A DNA stretch of 64,000 bases from Calothrix sp. PCC 7507 (GTDB taxonomy: Bacteria > Cyanobacteriota > Cyanobacteriia > Cyanobacteriales > Nostocaceae): contig NC_019682.1 of the NCBI RefSeq assembly GCF_000316575.1, positions 5,206,001 to 5,270,000 on the forward strand, read 5' to 3'. Shown one piece after another: positions 15,366 through 23,858 of this stretch. Within the stretch, counting starts at the first letter, position 1. Every line of letters starts with the position of its first letter. A program made the translations under genes and the position numbers. The notes under the pieces are model-generated. The model saw only the letters and a program-made list of their open reading frames with translations, searched no databases and was not told the DNA's origin.

Positions 15366-17978
15366 ATGAATGAATTAGTTAGGTTTGGTTGGCTAGATTT
15401 TATTCCCGTCCCTAGGCGTAGGGTGATACGTCTGGTTTGTTGTTTCCTGATGGCTTTGCTGTGTATCCTGGGTTCACCTGTGTTGGCAAAAGTTCCAGGA
15501 ATTAACTCTGCATCGGAACTGGCAATAAATAATGTGGATGCTGCTTCTCTATTACAACAGGGGAAAGTGCTATACGACGCTGGGAGGTTTGCTGAAGCAG
15601 TGCGGATTTTACAGCAAGCAGTCCAGGAGTACCAAAAGCAGGGGGATACTGTCAACCACGCCGTCACGTTGAGTAATTTGTCTTTAGGTTATCAGCAACT
15701 TGGTGCATGGAGTGAGGCCAAGCAAGCAATTACAGAGAGCTTGAATTTGCTCAAAGGAGAAAAAAATAGCCAAAATATACAAATATATGCTAAATCGTTG
15801 GATATTCTAGGTCGCTTACAATTGGCAATGGGACAGCCAGAGGTAGCTTTAACAACCTGGCAACAAGCAGCAGAGATTTATCAGCGATCGCAAAATTACA
15901 ATGGTGTAGTGAAAACACTAATTAATCAAGCCCAGGCATGGCGATCGCAAGGATTCTATTATCGTTCTCAAGAAATTCTCAAAGAAGTAAATCAGCAGTT
16001 GCAATCACAACCAGATTCGATTGCCAAAGCTGTGGCGTGGCGATCGCTCGGTGATACTCTTTTGGTAGCGGGTGATCTCAAAGAGTCTCGCATGGCCTTA
16101 GAGCAAAGTTTGATCATTGCTCAACGTCTGCAATCAAGTGCAGAGATCGGGGAAAGTCTGTTTAGCTTGGGAAACAACGCCCGTATACAGCAGCAAAAAT
16201 CACAGGCTCAAGCCTATTATCAACAAGCAGTTAAAGCATCACCATCACCATTGATCAAAGTTCAAGCGCAACTCAATCACTTCAGCCTGCTGATTGCAGA
16301 TCAAAAACTGGCAGAAGCGCAAACTCTCTTACCATTAATTCAATCCCAACTAGAGCAACTCCCACCCAGCCGCCCTACTATCTACGCTCATATTAACTTT
16401 GCCCAAAGCCTGAAAAAATTGCCCAGTTACAGTTTGCAGCCTGCACGATTACTCGCCACCGCCATTCAACAAGCCCGCGATTTAGACGATAAAAAAGCAG
16501 AGGCTTATGGATTAGGGAGTTTAGGCGGTTTGTATGAGTCAACCCAACAATGGCCAGAGGCGCAAAACCTCACCCAGAAAGCATTAGTTTTAGCTCAGAC
16601 GAGTAATGCCCTAGATATCGTCTATCCGTTAGATTGGCAATTAGGTAGGTTGCTTTGGGCACAAAAAAATCTTGACGGTGCGATCGCCGCATATGATGGA
16701 GCAGTGGAAACGCTGCAATTTCTGCGGCGTGACTTGGCAGCAATTAATCAAGATGTGCAATTTAACTTTCGGGATAGCGTGGAACCCGTCTATCGTCAGT
16801 CAGTAGAGTTATTGCTGCAATCCCAAACCATAAAACCACAGGACAAAACTTTAGATAAAGCACGCCAACGGATTGAAGCATTACAGTTGGCAGAATTAGA
16901 CAATTTCTTTCGAGAAGCTTGCTTACTAGGTCAGAGTGTATCCTTGGATAAGGTGGTAGACCAAGAAAATCCCCACACTGCTATCCTCTACCCAATTATT
17001 CTCCCCGAACAGATCCAGGTCATTGTTAAAATTCCCCACAAACCCCTACGACATTACAGCACCAAAATTTCGCAAGCTGAAGTAGAAAAAACACTGACAC
17101 AACTACAAAAACATTTAGTCAATCCCGCATCGATCATAGCTATTAAAAAGGAGTCACAACAAGTTTACAACTGGCTGATTAAACCCATTGAATCAGAATT
17201 GCCAGCGAGTCAGGTAAATACCCTAGTGTTTGTCCTGGATGGGTTGTTACGGAATTTACCAATGGCATCGCTTTACGATGGCAAACAATATTTAGTAGAA
17301 AAATATGCGATCGCTCTGAGTGTCGGGTTGCAACTCCTTGACCCCAAACCCCTATTGCGCCAGCAGATTAGGGCACTGACAGCTGGATTAAGTCAGCCCC
17401 CAGCAGAATTTTCAGACTTGACATTCCTAGCCGCTGTCAAGTCTGAAGTCAATCTCATTACCCAAGCAGGAGTATTAACCACCAGTCTGCTAGATGAGCA
17501 ATTTACTCGCAAGGCATTGGAACAGAAAGTTAATACTATTCCTTTTAATGTGGTGCATCTCGCAACCCACGGACAGTTTAGCTCAAAGGCTGAGAAAACC
17601 TTTATTTTGGCAGCTGATGGCCCGATAAATGTCAAGCAATTTGACAGTCTTTTCAGCAGTCGAGACAAAATCAAACCAGAAGCAATAGAACTATTATTTT
17701 TGAGTGCTTGCCAAACAGCCGCCGGAGACAACCGTGCAGCACTCGGTTTGGCAGGTGCAGCAGTTCGCGCCGGCGCACGTAGTACCCTAGCATCCCTATG
17801 GCATATTGATGACGAATTCACAGCACTTTTTGTCGGCGCTTTTTATCAAGACCTCAAAGGTAGTACAGTCACTAAAGCCGAAGCTCTACGCCATGCACAG
17901 CTAAAACTATTGCAACATCCTAACTACAATTCACCCAGCTTTTGGTCTGCCTATGTATTAATTGGCAATTGGCTTTAA
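15366..17978 (+). CDS. TPR-CHAT caspase-like protease, exported or membrane-attached
   Basis: 870 residues. A basic N-terminus followed by VCCFLMALLCILGSPVLA (about 25-41) is a signal peptide or anchor. Residues about 55-480 are tetratricopeptide repeats (for example QQGKVLYDAGRFAEAVRILQ). The C-terminal CHAT domain (caspase HetF associated with TPRs, about 560-870) carries the catalytic dyad: His735 in HLATHGQF and Cys782 in LSACQTA, followed by the typical GAAVRAGARSTLASLW. CHAT proteins are cysteine peptidases of the caspase clan. HetF, needed for heterocyst patterning, is one example, but this is not HetF by context. A role in signal-triggered proteolysis with the upstream sigma-like factor is inferred. 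Its end is 17 bp from the end of the convergent gene. Confidence 0.9.
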   Translation: MNELVRFGWLDFIPVPRRRVIRLVCCFLMALLCILGSPVLAKVPGINSASELAINNVDAASLLQQGKVLYDAGRFAEAVRILQQAVQEYQKQGDTVNHAVTLSNLSLGYQQLGAWSEAKQAITESLNLLKGEKNSQNIQIYAKSLDILGRLQLAMGQPEVALTTWQQAAEIYQRSQNYNGVVKTLINQAQAWRSQGFYYRSQEILKEVNQQLQSQPDSIAKAVAWRSLGDTLLVAGDLKESRMALEQSLIIAQRLQSSAEIGESLFSLGNNARIQQQKSQAQAYYQQAVKASPSPLIKVQAQLNHFSLLIADQKLAEAQTLLPLIQSQLEQLPPSRPTIYAHINFAQSLKKLPSYSLQPARLLATAIQQARDLDDKKAEAYGLGSLGGLYESTQQWPEAQNLTQKALVLAQTSNALDIVYPLDWQLGRLLWAQKNLDGAIAAYDGAVETLQFLRRDLAAINQDVQFNFRDSVEPVYRQSVELLLQSQTIKPQDKTLDKARQRIEALQLAELDNFFREACLLGQSVSLDKVVDQENPHTAILYPIILPEQIQVIVKIPHKPLRHYSTKISQAEVEKTLTQLQKHLVNPASIIAIKKESQQVYNWLIKPIESELPASQVNTLVFVLDGLLRNLPMASLYDGKQYLVEKYAIALSVGLQLLDPKPLLRQQIRALTAGLSQPPAEFSDLTFLAAVKSEVNLITQAGVLTTSLLDEQFTRKALEQKVNTIPFNVVHLATHGQFSSKAEKTFILAADGPINVKQFDSLFSSRDKIKPEAIELLFLSACQTAAGDNRAALGLAGAAVRAGARSTLASLWHIDDEFTALFVGAFYQDLKGSTVTKAEALRHAQLKLLQHPNYNSPSFWSAYVLIGNWL

Positions 17979-17995
17979 CAGTGAACAGTTATCAG

Positions 17996-18877
17996 TTATC
18001 TGGATTCGCTAAACGCCTGACTCAACAAATCCACCAGATTTAAATGTTCTGCCCACTCTGTGAGGTAGACATAGTCCAAATTTTGTGCTTGTAACTTGAG
18101 TATCCCTAATACATCGCGCCACTGTTTTTCGGATTGGCTTCCTTTTCCCCACCACAACTTTTGCAAAATAATGTCCTCCGCCGAGGCTACCCAAAACGGA
18201 GATATGCCATCTAAATCAGGTAATATCCTGCGTGCCATTTGCGATCGCGCAAAGGGCGTAACATCAGCTATATAAAGGTCAGCATTAGCGATAGTTTCTG
18301 TGTGCGTAATATTCAGCATTCGCTCTTGCCCTTGCTGCAAATCTGCAACAGCACCTGCTGGGCAATAATATCCCGCAGTTTCCAGTGTCGTCACTAATAA
18401 ATCAATTTGGTTTGGTGGGATTTCTATGACTAAATCCAAATCACGAGTTGAACGAGGTTCCCCGTGAATAGAACTAGCCACACCGCCACTGACATAATAA
18501 GGAATATTAATTGACTCAAAAATTTGATGTAGTTCGCCTGCAAGTGTAATTGAATCTTGAATCCACATAATTTCATCAACACCTTTTAGCTGGAAATCAG
18601 GAGAAAATTTCTCTGCCAACACAGCACAAGCGAATATATGACGAATTTCCTCCAAGCTAGCACCGCGATGTCGAGATTTAATTCCCGCCAAGCATAATTT
18701 CTTCACCCCACGCTCATGGGCTATGAACATCTTGATTCTCTGAGTCAGAGAAAATTCTCTGAGCCGATTAAACAAATAAATCTCAGCATTTATATTGGTA
18801 TCAGCAGCTTGCGGTTGGTAATTTGTTTTTACAGTAGCGCCATCTGCAAGTTGTGTTGGTTTATGTTGTGCATTCAT
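17996..18877 (-). CDS. Nucleotidyltransferase-like protein inside the CHAT cluster
   Basis: 293 residues. The C-terminal part has the minimal nucleotidyltransferase signature: SGGVASSIHGEPRSTRDLDLVIE, with the Gly-Gly turn at 131-132 and acidic pair Asp146/Asp148. It also has a later SAEDIILQKLWWGK segment, as in MNT/AbiEii-type or unassigned NTase-fold proteins. The N-terminal about 100 residues are helical and basic (RLREFSLTQRIKMFIAHERGVKKLCLAG), with no family recognised. Such proteins can be toxins, antitoxins or tRNA-type modifiers. No partner gene is adjacent. It lies on the opposite strand between the TPR-CHAT and DUF1822 genes, so it splits the cluster and has its own promoter. Confidence 0.7.
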   Translation of the reverse strand: MNAQHKPTQLADGATVKTNYQPQAADTNINAEIYLFNRLREFSLTQRIKMFIAHERGVKKLCLAGIKSRHRGASLEEIRHIFACAVLAEKFSPDFQLKGVDEIMWIQDSITLAGELHQIFESINIPYYVSGGVASSIHGEPRSTRDLDLVIEIPPNQIDLLVTTLETAGYYCPAGAVADLQQGQERMLNITHTETIANADLYIADVTPFARSQMARRILPDLDGISPFWVASAEDIILQKLWWGKGSQSEKQWRDVLGILKLQAQNLDYVYLTEWAEHLNLVDLLSQAFSESR

Positions 18878-19215
18878 GTTAGTTTTTAGGTTTCCTGCAG
18901 CAGCGTCAGGTACAGCTTAATGTCAACCCGATACATCTGCGCTTTGTCTCTCCTCTTCTTACCAAGATGAGGTTTTGATATCTAATTCATGTATATAGGA
19001 ACAACCATAACAGTCTTTCACTAAATCATTATTCCTGCTTATATTGCCATACCATATACCCGATTACCCAGACTGCTACTTCCCTGGGGGAAGCTATGCC
19101 GCAGGCTTTACGCTCAGTACAAGTTCCCCATTTCTTATTCCCCACAAAATGTGGCATAAATTTAGTAAATGTGGGTGATATGTACACAGCAGCATTGATC
19201 AAAAGGGACTGAACT
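18878..19215. other. Divergent promoter region between the NTase-like and DUF1822 genes
   Basis: 338 bp with no gene and no clear long repeat. A short GC-rich element (GGGGGAAGCTATGCCGCAGG, near 19085) occurs. Promoters for both divergent genes must lie here, but no confident -35/-10 pair is picked. Confidence 0.4.
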
Positions 19216-20163
19216 ATGACTAACACCACCTATCAGTTGGAAGATTTCGCTGTACCCTTGCCAATCACCCAAGCAGCACGCAGAACAGCTCAACAGTTTG
19301 CCAAAGAGCAGGGTAATCCTGAAAAAGCCGAACAAATTCGGTTGAATACCCTAGCAGTATGGGTAGTGAATGACTATCTACAAATGATGGATGTCACTAC
19401 CGATCTCCACGCAAGTGATAGTTGGAATCCCGTGATGCGTATTTGTGCTAACGTAGCCGATCTGGAAATACCCGCAGTTGGTCGTCTAGAGTGTCGCCCT
19501 GTACGTCTGCATGATCTCGTATGTGCTATTCCTCCAGAAACCTGGGAAGAACGAGTAGGTTATGTAGCAGTGCAAATTGATGAGTCACTCCAAGAGGCAA
19601 AACTTTTGGGTTTTGTTCCCAGTGTGGCTATTGCAGAACTACCTTTAAGTCAATTGTTATCCCCAGAAGCATTTATTGATCATCTGGCACAACTGAAGCG
19701 ATCGCCAATTCCCACACTGGTAAATTTAAGTCAGTGGTTTATTGGTATATTTGAGTCAGGGTGGCAGACTATTGACGCGTTGTGGAATTCTCCAGAACTC
19801 AGACCAGCTTATGGATTTCGCTCTCCTGAGCAGCTACAAGAAACACTCACTAAACGGGCAAAACTCATTGATTTGGGCATTCAAATCGCCAACAAACCCG
19901 TAATGTTGATTGTGGAAATAAGTCCCGAAGCTAACCATAAAACTAGTGTTCGCCTCCAATTACACCCAACGAGTAGTCAAGTCTACTTACCTCAAGGAGT
20001 GCAACTGACAGTTCTAGATGAATCGGGAGCAGTATTTTTGGAAGCTCAAGCCAGAAGTGCAGATAATTACATTCAATTGCAGTTTAGGGGTGATTCTAAA
20101 GAACACTTTAGGGTTAAAGTAGCATTGAATGATACTAGTATCACAGAGCAGTTTGTGATTTAA
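19216..20163 (+). CDS. DUF1822-family protein
   Basis: 315 residues. Family features are the start YQLEDFAVPLPIT...ARRTAQQFA, the conserved NTLAVWVVNDYLQMMDVTTDL (about 45-65), CRPV...PPETWEERVGYVAVQID (about 100-126), and a C-terminal beta-rich half (LQLHPTSSQVYLPQGVQLTVLDESG). DUF1822 is found almost only in cyanobacteria and frequently beside CHAT, CHASE2 and sigma-like genes. Function is unknown. The beta-rich C-terminal part suggests an adaptor or binding role, but that is inference. No signal peptide is seen, so it is probably cytoplasmic. It lies 273 bp ahead of the CHAT-CHASE2 gene. Confidence 0.85.
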   Translation: MTNTTYQLEDFAVPLPITQAARRTAQQFAKEQGNPEKAEQIRLNTLAVWVVNDYLQMMDVTTDLHASDSWNPVMRICANVADLEIPAVGRLECRPVRLHDLVCAIPPETWEERVGYVAVQIDESLQEAKLLGFVPSVAIAELPLSQLLSPEAFIDHLAQLKRSPIPTLVNLSQWFIGIFESGWQTIDALWNSPELRPAYGFRSPEQLQETLTKRAKLIDLGIQIANKPVMLIVEISPEANHKTSVRLQLHPTSSQVYLPQGVQLTVLDESGAVFLEAQARSADNYIQLQFRGDSKEHFRVKVALNDTSITEQFVI

Positions 20164-20436
20164 AACCTGTAGTTATTTTCCTGCCTCGTTGTACAATTTT
20201 GGATTTTGGATTGACCTCAAAGATAGATCTAGGGGCTTGAAAATTTTACCCAACAGGATTTTCGATTGATTCCACAGATAAATCTGCTGGCTCTGTACCA
20301 CTAAGGAAATATTGGTCAATAGTTGGTAATTGGGGATGGTAAATTTCTACCCTGGAGGAAAGTTAAAAATTCAAGAGGCAAAATTCACATCTGAGTATTT
20401 TGAATTTTGAATTTTGCATTGGAGCTAGCGACGATC

Positions 20437-22782
20437 ATGGGTAAGTTAGTAGTTTTAAAATTCGCACACGGTAGTTTTGAAGAAGGGTTTGCTGTCACCC
20501 TACAGATTGGTGAAGAACGCGATCGCCCCACAACAGAAATTACGGGAAAGCTCCCTCCATGTCCCGAAATGCCCCTTTACTACAGCCATTGGCAAGCTAG
20601 CTATCGAAGTTTGGGCAACTCTTATCGCCTGGATGCTGAGAAAGTACAGGTAACAAATGTGTCAATGACACAAAATTGTCATAACACCGCTCATATTTTA
20701 CGGGCACGTTTCAACACTTGGTTGCAAGCGGAGGAGTTTCGTCCCTTACGGGAAAAATGGCTGGAAAGATTACAGCCTACAGACGAAGTGCGGGTAATTT
20801 TACAAGCAGAAAATAGCCAATTGCAGCGTTTACCTTGGCAACTATGGGACTTATTAGAACGCTACCCCAAGGCAGAAATCGGCTTGTCATCACCAACCTA
20901 CGATCGCATTCACAAGCCACCAAAGCCAAACCAATTGGTCAACATTTTGGCAATAGTAGGTAATAGTCAAGGGATTGACACCCAGGCTGACCAAGATATC
21001 CTCCAACAGTGTACAACTGCCAATGTCAGCTTTTTAGTAGAACCACAACGTCAGCAATTAACTGACCGTCTTTGGGGGCAAAACTGGGATATTCTGTTCT
21101 TCGCTGGCCACAGCTCTAGTCATGATAATGATGCTAGTGGGCGAATTTACCTGAATAAAACAGATAGTCTCAGCATCAACGAGTTAAAATTTGCTCTGAA
21201 AAAAGCGATTGAACGTGGTTTACAACTAGCAATTTTTAATTCCTGTGATGGGTTGGGACTGGCGCGAGAACTAGCTGATTTACAAATTCCCCAGATTATC
21301 GTCATGCGGGAACCAGTACCAGACCAAGTTGCACACGAATTTTTAAAGTATTTTCTTGATGGATTTGCTGCCGGTGAATCCTTATACCAAGCAGTGCGCC
21401 AAGGACGGGAACGCTTGCAAGGGTTGGAAGATAAATTTCCCTGCGCCACATGGCTCCCAGTAATTTGCCAAAATCCGGCGCAGATTCCCCCCACTTGGGA
21501 GGAGCTAACAAGTACGAAAAGACAAGACATCCTAGACCTCCCAACCCCTGCTAAACGCCGATTTCAGGTAGCTTTGTTTTCTAGTGTCGCGATCGCCGCT
21601 TTAGTCTGTGGAGTCAGGTTTTTTGGACTACTGCAAAGCTCAGAATTGCAAGCCTTTGACCACATGATGCGATCGCGCCCTAATGAAGGGCCTGATCAGC
21701 GCTTGCTGGTGGTGACAATTGACGATGCTGACCTAGCATTTCAACGCCAAAAAGGTGAGATTTTAAAAGGTACTTCCCTCTCTGACAAATCTCTCCAACA
21801 ACTTTTAACCAAACTAAAACAATATCAACCGCGTGTCATTGGCTTAGATATCTACCGTGATTTTTATGCCGAACAACCAAATTTAACCCGGAGTCTCCAG
21901 CAAACTGAAAACTTGATTGGTGTATGCAAGGGAAGTGATACAGTCGAGAATACCAAAGGTATTGCACCACCACCAGAAATCCCTAAAGAAAATCTGGGCT
22001 TTAGTGATTTTATTCACGATGCTGATGGGGTTGTCCGTCGCCATCTGATATTTATGAACCAGGAAGCTGCATCTTTGTGTTCTGCACCCTATGCACTCAG
22101 TATGCAAGTCGCATTCCGCTATCTACAGCCTCTAGGAATTCAACCCAAATTCACTCCTCAAAGGAATTTACAACTAGGTAATATTATTTTGCCACGCCTG
22201 TCGTCTCACGCTAGTGGTTATCAAGGCATTGATGCTCATGGCGGTCAAATCTTACTTAACTACCGTTCCACCAGAAAAATTGCCGAACAGGTGACACTCA
22301 CACAGTTTTTATCTAATCCGATCAGTTCCAGGGCTGTCAAAGACAAAATTATTCTGATTGGTGTGACTGCAAAGGGTGATTTCCCAGACTACTGGGCGAC
22401 TCCCTACGGAAATCTGTTACCCGAGCAAATGCCTGGGGTGTTGCTGCAAGCACACATGGTCAGTCAAATACTCAGTAATGTCCTGGATGGGCGGCCATTG
22501 CTGCGGGCTTGGTCACCGTCGATTGAGGTAGTCTGGATTGGGGGCTGGTCTTTGCTAGGAGGAATACTAGCTTTATCGTTGACTTCGCTTTCTAGATTAG
22601 CCTTAGCAGTGAGTATGACCTCTGGTGTGCTGTATGTATGCTGCTTTGGTTTATTAATTTGGGGTATTTGGGTGCCGTTTGTGCCGTCAGTTTTATCGTT
22701 GCTAGGGACAGTTGGTGTGATTTCCATCCAAAACTCACAATTCAAACTGCCAAATTCAAAGTTAATCACGAGGAATATTTAA
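20437..22782 (+). CDS. Membrane CHAT-CHASE2 protein (caspase-like protease with periplasmic sensor)
   Basis: 781 residues from the ATG at 20437, which has GGAG at 20421-20424. An upstream non-ATG start at 20407 is less likely. The N-terminal cytoplasmic CHAT domain (about 100-360) has catalytic His225 in FFAGHSSS and Cys270 in FNSCDGLG. A transmembrane helix follows (VALFSSVAIAALVCGVRFF, about 385-405), then a CHASE2 sensor domain (about 410-690, with LLVVTIDDADL and RVIGLDIYRDF) and three closely spaced C-terminal transmembrane helices. The protease thus sits on the N-terminal side of the sensor, while CHASE2 usually precedes a C-terminal kinase or cyclase. It likely converts a periplasmic signal into proteolysis. 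Confidence 0.88.
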   Translation: MGKLVVLKFAHGSFEEGFAVTLQIGEERDRPTTEITGKLPPCPEMPLYYSHWQASYRSLGNSYRLDAEKVQVTNVSMTQNCHNTAHILRARFNTWLQAEEFRPLREKWLERLQPTDEVRVILQAENSQLQRLPWQLWDLLERYPKAEIGLSSPTYDRIHKPPKPNQLVNILAIVGNSQGIDTQADQDILQQCTTANVSFLVEPQRQQLTDRLWGQNWDILFFAGHSSSHDNDASGRIYLNKTDSLSINELKFALKKAIERGLQLAIFNSCDGLGLARELADLQIPQIIVMREPVPDQVAHEFLKYFLDGFAAGESLYQAVRQGRERLQGLEDKFPCATWLPVICQNPAQIPPTWEELTSTKRQDILDLPTPAKRRFQVALFSSVAIAALVCGVRFFGLLQSSELQAFDHMMRSRPNEGPDQRLLVVTIDDADLAFQRQKGEILKGTSLSDKSLQQLLTKLKQYQPRVIGLDIYRDFYAEQPNLTRSLQQTENLIGVCKGSDTVENTKGIAPPPEIPKENLGFSDFIHDADGVVRRHLIFMNQEAASLCSAPYALSMQVAFRYLQPLGIQPKFTPQRNLQLGNIILPRLSSHASGYQGIDAHGGQILLNYRSTRKIAEQVTLTQFLSNPISSRAVKDKIILIGVTAKGDFPDYWATPYGNLLPEQMPGVLLQAHMVSQILSNVLDGRPLLRAWSPSIEVVWIGGWSLLGGILALSLTSLSRLALAVSMTSGVLYVCCFGLLIWGIWVPFVPSVLSLLGTVGVISIQNSQFKLPNSKLITRNI

Positions 22783-22803
22783 GGCTTCACAAGTATTCTG
22801 ACA

Positions 22804-22921
22804 GTAGTCTGTCTCAAAAGTTTTGAGAGGTTCGTAGTCAGCACTTTAGTGCTTAAAAAATCAAGGACTAAAGTCCTTACTACAAACACGTATGACCCTC
22901 AAAATTAAGGCGACAGACCAC
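22804..22921. mobile_element. R2 MITE-like element between CHAT-CHASE2 and DUF928 genes
   Basis: 118 bp with ends GTAGTCTGTC (22804-22813) and, inverted, GTGGTCTGTC, the latter followed by TA. The interior has two short hairpins (GCACTTTAGTGC and AAGGACTAAAGTCCTT). The ends match the copies at 7363 and 39681, but the interior differs. The left TA is CA here. It lies 21 bp after the upstream stop and may affect read-through into the DUF928 gene. Confidence 0.6.
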
Positions 22922-22955
22922 TAAACTTTATCCACTGATTTTTTATGAGTTCTGT

Positions 22956-23750
22956 ATGAAACTATTTTTAGCATTAACCCTTGGCTGCACTAGTTTACTG
23001 GTTAGCCAAACCTCCCTACTAGCAACACCAGATCCACTCAGTTCCTACCCTGGAAATTTAATCAGTCTTGACACAAAAACGTTGGAAACACCTCCACCTC
23101 CACCACCTCCACCACCTCCACCAGATGAACCACCACCAGGAGGGCGTGTTCGTGGTGGAGCCAAGCGGGGTTCTTGTCCAGCTGATACAGTGAAACTCAC
23201 AGCTTTGGTGCCCTTTACCCAGCCAGCGCCCTCGGAAACAAATGTTTGGGGATTGACAACAGCCCAGCACCCAACCTTATGGTTTTATGTGCCCATTTCC
23301 CAAAATTCCGCTCATCCATCTGAATTTGTCCTGCAAGATCAAGATTCAAATCCCATTTACCAGCAAGATATCACTCTACCAAATCAGCCAGGGGTCATTG
23401 GCATTACGCTGCCTACTAACGCTCCCTCCTTAGCACTGAATCAGCGATACCGCTGGTTTTTCACCATCTATTGCGATCGCGAAAAACAATTACCGCCAAT
23501 GTATGTTGAAGGGGTAATCAAACGAGTTAATCTGAATCAGGCAGCCGCCGAGCAGCTAAGAACAGCCCAACCTCTACAGCAATTTGCTATCTACGCTAAA
23601 AATGGCATCTGGCACGAAGCCCTGACAACTCTAGCAACACTGCGTCAAAAAGATCCGCAAAATGCAGCACTGCAGTCACAATGGCAGGATTTCCTCACCA
23701 GAGCCGGTTTTGGGGAAGAGGCGAAACAGCCAATTATTTCTAGGGAATAG
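22956..23750 (+). CDS. DUF928-family secreted protein
   Basis: 264 residues. A signal peptide (MKLFLALTLGCTSLLVSQTSLLA) is followed by a run of about eleven prolines (residues 46-56). Then come the DUF928 signature GGRVRGGAKRGSC and TALVPF (about 62-88), ETNVWGLT, PTLWFYVP and YRWFFTIYCDREKQ, and a helical C-terminal part resembling a TPR (GIWHEALTTLATLRQKDP). DUF928 is a cyanobacterial periplasmic family of unknown function, often encoded next to CHASE2/CHAT proteins. A role as periplasmic partner or ligand sensor for the CHASE2 domain is a reasonable inference. The gene ends 98 bp before rsmB, with a CTGGGGACTGGGG tandem repeat in the gap. Confidence 0.88.
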   Translation: MKLFLALTLGCTSLLVSQTSLLATPDPLSSYPGNLISLDTKTLETPPPPPPPPPPPDEPPPGGRVRGGAKRGSCPADTVKLTALVPFTQPAPSETNVWGLTTAQHPTLWFYVPISQNSAHPSEFVLQDQDSNPIYQQDITLPNQPGVIGITLPTNAPSLALNQRYRWFFTIYCDREKQLPPMYVEGVIKRVNLNQAAAEQLRTAQPLQQFAIYAKNGIWHEALTTLATLRQKDPQNAALQSQWQDFLTRAGFGEEAKQPIISRE

Positions 23751-23828
23751 GGACTGGGGACTGGGGAATGCACTTCGACTTCGCTCAGTGCCCAGGGAAT
23801 TGGAAATTGGGAATGAGAGAATAACTCT

Positions 23829-23858
23829 TGACAAATGACAAATGACAAATGACAAATC
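23829..23858 (+). repeat. Heptanucleotide tandem repeat (ACAAATG)n over the rsmB start
   Basis: Four units of the heptamer ACAAATG run up to and into the rsmB start codon, the last ATGACAAAT being the first codons. Such short tandemly repeated heptamers are known in heterocystous cyanobacteria. Others here are listed separately or in the findings. Confidence 0.7.
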
